A stretch of 45,300 nucleotides of DNA from an uncultured Clostridia bacterium (lineage in GTDB: Bacteria > Bacillota_A > Clostridia > TANB77 > CAG-508). The stretch is from contig CALYAC010000037.1 of NCBI GenBank assembly GCA_944393405.1, forward strand, positions 1 through 45,300, written 5' to 3'. Below are positions 41,359 through 45,300 of the stretch, piece by piece (the first letter of the stretch is position 1; each line of letters opens with the position of its first letter). The position numbers and the translations under genes were made by a program. A model generated the notes under the pieces. That model was not told the origin of the DNA, ran no database searches, and was given only the letters and a program-made list of their open reading frames with translations.

Positions 41359-41583
41359 TTATGTAACCACTAATCTTTCATAAGTCTTTGTTCTAACTAA
41401 CTCTTTTTTTAATGCTTTAAATGATTTATTTGTTAATCTTATTAAACCATTCCCAACACTAATCATTTTTAACATATTGCTAAATACACAGATGTCATTT
41501 GTTTCTATTTCAACACTTGTTGGAAATAGAATCATTTTATTTCCATATTCTTTTTCTTCTAAAACTGAAACTTCCATTTTCAT
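41359..41583 (-). CDS. Hypothetical protein (74 aa), first gene of the tRNA transcript
   Basis: Beta-rich small protein, MKMEVSVLEEKEYGNKMILFPTSVEIETNDICVF..., ending in a basic helix. No family recognised. AAAGGTGG upstream. It is the first gene after a strong promoter with a leader operator and probably heads the transcript with tRNA-Gly and tmRNA. Confidence 0.62.
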   Translation of the reverse strand: MKMEVSVLEEKEYGNKMILFPTSVEIETNDICVFSNMLKMISVGNGLIRLTNKSFKALKKELVRTKTYERLVVT

Positions 41584-41604
41584 TAGTTTTCCACCTTTCT
41601 ATAA

Positions 41605-41676
41605 TTGTCAAAATCTTGACTAACTGTTATGTGTGTATTATACCATAAAAAAAGTTATTTGTCAAGTTGTTGATAC
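41605..41676 (-). promoter_or_regulatory. Promoter with two operators ahead of the tRNA/tmRNA cluster
   Basis: Minus strand -35 TTGACA (41665-41660), 17-bp spacer, -10 TATAAT (41642-41637). One imperfect operator covers the -35 (41659-41676); a second (41605-41622) lies in the leader right before the AAAGGTGG site. Confidence 0.8.
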
Positions 41677-41700
41677 ATTTTTAAACAATATTTTTATACT

Positions 41701-41757
41701 CATTTCATTTTAAAATAGATATAAACCATTTATATCCTTATCTGTTAGTTTTTAAAC
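41701..41757 (-). repeat. Degenerate fourth repeat and its spacer
   Basis: 41701-41727 is a decayed copy of the array-1 repeat (CATTTCAT, ATAGATATAAAC core kept), and 41728-41757 is exactly one 30-nt spacer length before the first good repeat. A decayed terminal repeat usually marks the leader-distal end of an array. Confidence 0.6.
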
Positions 41758-41926
41758 CCTTTATACCTATGTAATTTCATATAGGTATAAAACAAAATCC
41801 AAATTTACTTCAAAAATCAAATCCCTTTACACCTATGTAATTTCATATAGGTATAAAACAAAATTAGAAAAATATTGTCTATAAAAAATACCTTTACACC
41901 TATGCAATTTCTTACAGGCATAAAAC
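41758..41926 (-). CRISPR. Mini CRISPR array 1
   Basis: Three 36-nt repeats at 41758-41793, 41824-41859 and 41891-41926 with spacers of 30 and 31 nt, plus a decayed fourth. The repeat is palindromic: arms TTTATACCTAT and ATAGGTATAAA surround a 10-nt loop. Read on the minus strand it begins GTTTTATACCT; T/C changes at position 7 become G-U pairs in minus-strand RNA, favouring that direction. The copy at 41891 has several changes but keeps the stem. It lies 110 bp past the nuclease stop. Confidence 0.82.
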
Positions 41927-41944
41927 CTCAAATTACATAAAACA

Positions 41945-42031
41945 TATTAAATTTTATACCTACTATTACATAGTCCATAGTTACCTATTTCTTAAAATAG
42001 TTTACCTATCAAGATGGTAAAGTCACCTTGT
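41945..42031 (-). ncRNA. Scaffold/tracr-like element 1
   Basis: It lies between the nuclease stop and array 1. It contains an anti-repeat (41952-41973; TTTTATACCTA then ATTACATAG on the plus strand) complementary to most of the array-1 repeat, plus a hairpin CAAG-GGT..ACC-CTTG (42010-42031) and a middle insert absent from element 2. It shares about 20 of 22 anti-repeat bases with element 2; the difference follows the change in the cognate repeat. Confidence 0.65.
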
Positions 42032-42040
42032 TAAAATCTG

Positions 42041-43852
42041 TTAGATTCCAAAAATTGTCCCACTCATTTTTTCACCATTCAATAAATCTTTAAATTTTTC
42101 TTTTAAGTATTTCTCTTGATTTGGATAAAAGATATTATCAAAAAACTCTGTAAATCCTTTGTTGTCAAAGAACCATACTTCAAATTCTCTTATTTTTCCA
42201 TTTTTTTCTTTCTTTCTTTCAATTTTAGAATAACAATACAACATTTTTGCAGCAGAATATAAATCTCGTTGTAGGACATACTGCCTCCCATTAAACTCAA
42301 TTGTTTGAAAAGTTTTACTAAAATCTTCTACTTTAAATTTATCTTTATTCTTTAAAAAATATTTTTCACTGACAATTAATCTATCATTTAAGTGTAAAAA
42401 TAAATCATTAGCTTGTGAAAAATGATTGTATGTAGATAAATTTAAGCCAGATATTTCCTTATAAGAGAGATTTTTTTCCTCACAAATATGCTTTATTCTT
42501 GCGGGAATTTGAGCCACTGCTCTATCTTGAATTTGACAACAATAATTATTGATTCTGACCTTATTGTCATATATTTCTCTTGCTATTTTGTTCATTCTAC
42601 ATAACTTTTGTTTCCAGCTTCTGATATGATTCCTCTCAGTCACTTGTTCATCTCCAAGTAAAGCAATATGTTTTGCAGTATTGAGATTATCAAACTTTCT
42701 TTTCCTTTTTAATTTTCCATATTCTGCTTTTTTATATCTTAGCAATTTTCTATAGTTGTTGGAAAAAGTATATGATAAACCATTTTCTTTTGCCTCTTTT
42801 TTCTTCATAAATACACCATTACTTTTAATTAATTTTTGATTAGAAACCATACTAGACCTAGATAAAGCCATATCAATTTGTCGTATTTTTTTTGTCACCC
42901 TTGGGGAATCTGGAGCAATTTCTACGATTTCTACATATCCATTACTACAAACAATAGCCGCTGTTTCAGTTCCATAATCAACAGCTACTTTAACTCCTTG
43001 TTGAGGGACAATATCTTCCATTTTTGTTGATTGGTTTTTAATAGAAATTTGTATTTGATATTTCCATCCATCATTTTTCCAAGACCCTCTTTTCCAAACT
43101 CTTGTTAATTTAGATTGTCCATATTGTGGAGATTTTAATATTTGACTTTGTAATGGGTCACTTTTGTTTATATAGACCTCTATTTTTAAAAATTTATGTG
43201 TAGGTACTCTTCCTCTTTCTTTTAATACTTCCCTTGCTTTTTCTACATATTCTGGAGATAAATCAAAAATAAGTGCATACATTTTTTCATTTTCGAACTC
43301 AAATTGTATTGCTGTTGACCTAGTTTTCCCATTAGGTTGGAAATAACATTTGCTTGACAAACTTGTTGCATTTCCATGTTTTTTTGTATGAATATTTTTT
43401 CCTTCTCCTTTCAAATACTTTTCAAGAGAAAAAATAATATCTTTGCAACCCTGGCTTCTAATATCATCATGCAAATAAATTTTGTATTCTGGATTAGTTT
43501 CTTTAATGAAGTTATTCATCCATTTTAAAGAATTATAATTTTCGTTTTTTAATATTTTTTGATTTCTTTTAATATAAAGGTCTCTTAGCTCTTTTCTTTT
43601 TTCAGATTCTTTTGTAACTTTACCTTCAGTTTTATGAAAGAAATTAATTCGTTTTTGTATTTCAATTAATTCTTCATCACTATTTATAATATCTTCTATT
43701 TTTTTATTTACATATTCAACAAATTCGTTTTTAAAATTTTCTAACTGATAAAACATTAGGTCTATACTTCTTTTTGCTTCTTTTGAAATGTTATTTAAGC
43801 CACAAGTTACAACATGAAAACCATTATTTTCTTCTTTTTTTGTAAACCTCAT
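42041..43852 (-). CDS. Compact TnpB/Cas12-like RuvC nuclease
   Basis: 603-residue candidate RNA-guided nuclease. The C-terminal RuvC fold shows KVAVDYGTETAAI (D292), the segment IDMALSRSSMVSNQ, LLGDEQVTERNHIRSWKQK (E406) and VLQRDLYSAAKML (D530). This is the pattern of the TnpB lineage whose last motif reads QRDLYSA. No C-x2-C zinc ribbon is seen between motifs II and III. The N-terminal about 280 residues (coiled-coil segment 30-100, then a beta-rich part) would be the guide/target-binding half. AAAGGAG lies 9 nt before ATG. No TnpA is nearby; instead CRISPR arrays lie on both sides, so it may act as a type V-like effector. The TnpB-like fold is well supported; CRISPR function is inferred. 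Confidence 0.8.
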   Translation of the reverse strand: MRFTKKEENNGFHVVTCGLNNISKEAKRSIDLMFYQLENFKNEFVEYVNKKIEDIINSDEELIEIQKRINFFHKTEGKVTKESEKRKELRDLYIKRNQKILKNENYNSLKWMNNFIKETNPEYKIYLHDDIRSQGCKDIIFSLEKYLKGEGKNIHTKKHGNATSLSSKCYFQPNGKTRSTAIQFEFENEKMYALIFDLSPEYVEKAREVLKERGRVPTHKFLKIEVYINKSDPLQSQILKSPQYGQSKLTRVWKRGSWKNDGWKYQIQISIKNQSTKMEDIVPQQGVKVAVDYGTETAAIVCSNGYVEIVEIAPDSPRVTKKIRQIDMALSRSSMVSNQKLIKSNGVFMKKKEAKENGLSYTFSNNYRKLLRYKKAEYGKLKRKRKFDNLNTAKHIALLGDEQVTERNHIRSWKQKLCRMNKIAREIYDNKVRINNYCCQIQDRAVAQIPARIKHICEEKNLSYKEISGLNLSTYNHFSQANDLFLHLNDRLIVSEKYFLKNKDKFKVEDFSKTFQTIEFNGRQYVLQRDLYSAAKMLYCYSKIERKKEKNGKIREFEVWFFDNKGFTEFFDNIFYPNQEKYLKEKFKDLLNGEKMSGTIFGI

Positions 43853-43894
43853 TTTCTTTTTCTCCTTTATAAAATATTATTTTTTTATTGCATT

Positions 43895-44062
43895 CTTTTG
43901 TATCTATGTTAAATTAGATAGATACAAAACTTTTCAGGAAGCAAGATTTAGCAAACCAGTCTTTTGCATCTATGTTAAATTAGATAGATACAAAACCCAG
44001 TTCTTCCATTTTTATCACGCTCCTTTCTTTTGCATCTATGTTAAATTAGATAGATACAAAAC
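43895..44062 (-). CRISPR. Mini CRISPR array 2
   Basis: Three 36-nt repeats at 43895-43930, 43961-43996 and 44027-44062 with two spacers of exactly 30 nt. The arms TTTTGTATCTAT and ATAGATACAAAA pair perfectly in the first repeat. It matches array 1 at about 26 of 36 positions, and differences in the stem are compensatory. It lies just upstream of the nuclease start, between it and the RNase H-like gene. Confidence 0.85.
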
Positions 44063-44070
44063 CTCAAAAA

Positions 44071-44140
44071 ATGTAATATTTTATATCTACAATTACATAG
44101 TCCGTAGTTTTACCTACCAAGACAGCAAAATTGCCTTGTT
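44071..44140 (-). ncRNA. Scaffold/tracr-like element 2
   Basis: Homologue of the element beside array 1. Anti-repeat at 44079-44100 (TTTTATATCTAC... ACATAG on the plus strand), fitting the array-2 repeat with one G-U pair; hairpin CAAG-GCA..TGC-CTTG near 44118-44140 whose inner pairs covary with element 1 (C-G versus T-A). It precedes array 2 in minus-strand direction. Confidence 0.65.
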
Positions 44141-44147
44141 TTTTATA

Positions 44148-44660
44148 TTATTTCATTTTTTCAAATTTCTTTCTTAAAGGGATATAACAATAATGGTGTG
44201 CAAAATTAAATTTCTTAGGAATATATGAAATTTTTATGTTATAACCTTGCTCTTTCATTTCATTTAATTCCTTTCTTATATTAGACATCAATAAAAGATT
44301 GTCTTCATTATAGTCATAAATATCTTGTTCCATTTTTTGTCCTTTCAATATATATTTTAAAACAAAAATACAGTCAGATTTTATACGAATAGCACATTCC
44401 TTTAAAAAGGCATTGTTTTCAATTACTCTTTTAACAGCATCTAACCCTTTTTTTATAGCCATAATTTCCATATCTATAGAGCCAGATGTCTGAAAAAGTT
44501 TAGAATAATCATATTGTAAAGCTTTAATTTTCTTTCCTTTATATTCCTTTGGAAAACAATATCCAATAGCTCCCATTCCAATATGTTGGTTATAACTTCC
44601 ATCAACATATATTCTAAACTTCTTCCCATTTAGTTTTGAATAATCTGGAGCCCAACTCAT
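44148..44660 (-). CDS. RNase H-like protein
   Basis: 170 residues with a ribonuclease HI-type fold: FRIYVDGSYNQHIGMGAIGY (D20), GSIDMEIMAIKKGL (E65) and IRIKSDCIFVLKYIL (D96), the three core acidic residues in order, then YIPKKFNFAHHY with a His. Such proteins cleave RNA in RNA-DNA hybrids or act as RVT_3-like accessory proteins. The ATG overlaps the YqeY stop. It is immediately upstream of array 2; a link to the nuclease system is possible but not shown. Confidence 0.82.
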   Translation of the reverse strand: MSWAPDYSKLNGKKFRIYVDGSYNQHIGMGAIGYCFPKEYKGKKIKALQYDYSKLFQTSGSIDMEIMAIKKGLDAVKRVIENNAFLKECAIRIKSDCIFVLKYILKGQKMEQDIYDYNEDNLLLMSNIRKELNEMKEQGYNIKISYIPKKFNFAHHYCYIPLRKKFEKMK

Positions 44661-45094
44661 TGTAATTTCCCCTTTACTAATTCACTTATCGCCTTTCCTT
44701 CTGCTCTTGTGCCAACTTCTTCTTTAACTGCTTTAATTGCAGCTCCCATTTGTTTTGGTCCAAAGGCACCTTCGGCAAGAACCTTTGTAACAATATGGTC
44801 TAACTCTTCTGTAGTTAATGGCTTTGGTAGATATTCAGACAATATTTCTTGTTCTTTTTGTATATCAGCTACTTCTGTTTCTCTATCATGTTCTAATAAC
44901 ATTCCTATTGTGTCATTTCTTTGTTTTATTTGTTTCTGAATAATTTGTTCTATTTCAGTATCTGTAAGTTCTTTTTGTTCATCTTTCTCTTTATTTAAAA
45001 TTGCAGCTCTAACAAGTTGTATTGTATTTTTTCTTACAGTGTCTTTATTTTTCATTGCTTCTTTCATATCATTTAATAATTTTTCTTTTAACAT
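44657..45094 (-). CDS. yqeY: YqeY (GatB/Yqey family) protein
   Basis: 145 residues of the GatB/Yqey family, the tail domain related to that of tRNA amidotransferase GatB. Typical segments: LNDMKEAMKNKDTVRKNTIQLVRAAILNKEKD, QRNDTIGMLLEHDRETEVADIQKEQEILSEYLPKPL and MGAAIKAVKEEVGTRAEGKAISELVKGKL. Full length. Cellular YqeY is presumed to interact with tRNA; here it sits a few kb from a 20-tRNA cluster. AAGGAGG precedes the ATG. Confidence 0.93.
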   Translation of the reverse strand: MLKEKLLNDMKEAMKNKDTVRKNTIQLVRAAILNKEKDEQKELTDTEIEQIIQKQIKQRNDTIGMLLEHDRETEVADIQKEQEILSEYLPKPLTTEELDHIVTKVLAEGAFGPKQMGAAIKAVKEEVGTRAEGKAISELVKGKLQ

Positions 45095-45299
45095 TGTTAT
45101 TCCTCCTTCTACACCATCCTAATGAAATAATATATTTACCAACTTCTTCATCTTCTACATAAAAAAATTGACCTTTATAATTTTTAACTTCTTTCCCATC
45201 TTGTTTCTCTGCCCACTTCGTAGCCCATATATTATTGTAATAGGCAGGTTCCCATATTTTACAATATTCTTTAAACAAGTCCTTATCAAAGACTAGCAT
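45069..45299 (-). CDS. Hypothetical protein at window edge
   Basis: 76 residues to the stop, with an ATG at the very edge (MLVFDKDLFKEYCKIWEPAYYNNIWATKWAEKQDGKEVKNYKGQ...); the true start may lie outside. It overlaps the YqeY start by 26 nt. Aromatic-rich, no family recognised. Confidence 0.55.
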   Translation of the reverse strand: MLVFDKDLFKEYCKIWEPAYYNNIWATKWAEKQDGKEVKNYKGQFFYVEDEEVGKYIISLGWCRRRNNNVKRKIIK

Positions 45300-45300
45300 A

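Noticed and set aside
42041..43852. Ordinary IS605-type insertion sequence
   Set aside because: No TnpA gene and no single left/right end structures; the flanks are regularly spaced repeats instead.
1..45300. Recoded stop codons
   Set aside because: TAG and TGA both end genes at sensible positions (for example 26078 and 37562), and no gene needs readthrough.

Overview
The window is a very AT-rich, densely packed stretch that reads as part of a large lytic-type phage genome. Almost every gene lies on the minus strand, in long operons with start/stop overlaps and strong AGGAGG-type ribosome binding sites. TAA, TAG and TGA all end genes, so the code is standard. Base composition and the strong Shine-Dalgarno sites suggest a low-GC Gram-positive-like host (inference). 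There are no structural genes here. The content is replication, nucleotide metabolism, RNA biology and accessory genes.

Layout. 296-3059: 5'-deoxyribonucleotidase-like enzyme, dUTPase and small unknowns, behind their own promoter. 3209-9910: RecD2-like helicase, DNA polymerase III alpha (DnaE type), uracil-DNA glycosylase. 9913-21256: GIY-YIG homing nuclease, RecJ, TOPRIM primase, DnaB helicase, Zn protein, Sak4-like ATPase, SSB-like protein, sigma factor, Gp157-like protein, UvrD-like helicase. 21282-25384: small proteins, a metallophosphoesterase, and a Ro60-like (TROVE/DUF2828 plus vWA) protein flanked by six Y-RNA-like elements. 26078-30579: five tandem proteins sharing an N-terminal FVTNSSSSS block, with a radical SAM/SPASM enzyme at the head of the operon. 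30660-32570: a frameshifted metallophosphoesterase and ThyX. 32747-33490 is the only plus-strand gene. 33502-41341: 20 tRNA genes, all with encoded CCA, a tmRNA, an HNH endonuclease, small unknown genes and several structured spacers. 41701-44147: a compact TnpB/Cas12-like RuvC nuclease with a mini CRISPR array on each side. 44148-45299: RNase H-like protein, YqeY and one gene at the window edge.

The most novel locus is the nuclease locus. A 603-residue TnpB-type protein (RuvC residues D292, E406, D530) is flanked by two arrays of 36-nt palindromic repeats with spacers of about 30 nt. The two repeat families differ by compensatory changes. Next to each array lies a homologous structured element with an anti-repeat matching its own array, suggesting a scaffold or tracrRNA-like RNA intermediate between a TnpB omegaRNA and a tracrRNA-crRNA system.

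The second striking locus is the Ro60-like gene with six Y-RNA-like elements. They share a covarying terminal helix and an ACAGC motif, and two carry a circularly permuted tRNA-like domain.

Regulation: an 18-bp palindrome, TTGTCAA-N4-TTGACAA, occurs about 16 times in intergenic regions. It usually supplies the -35 box of a sigma70-type promoter, and often a second copy lies just upstream of a ribosome binding site. This looks like the operator of a phage-wide regulator that is not identifiable here.
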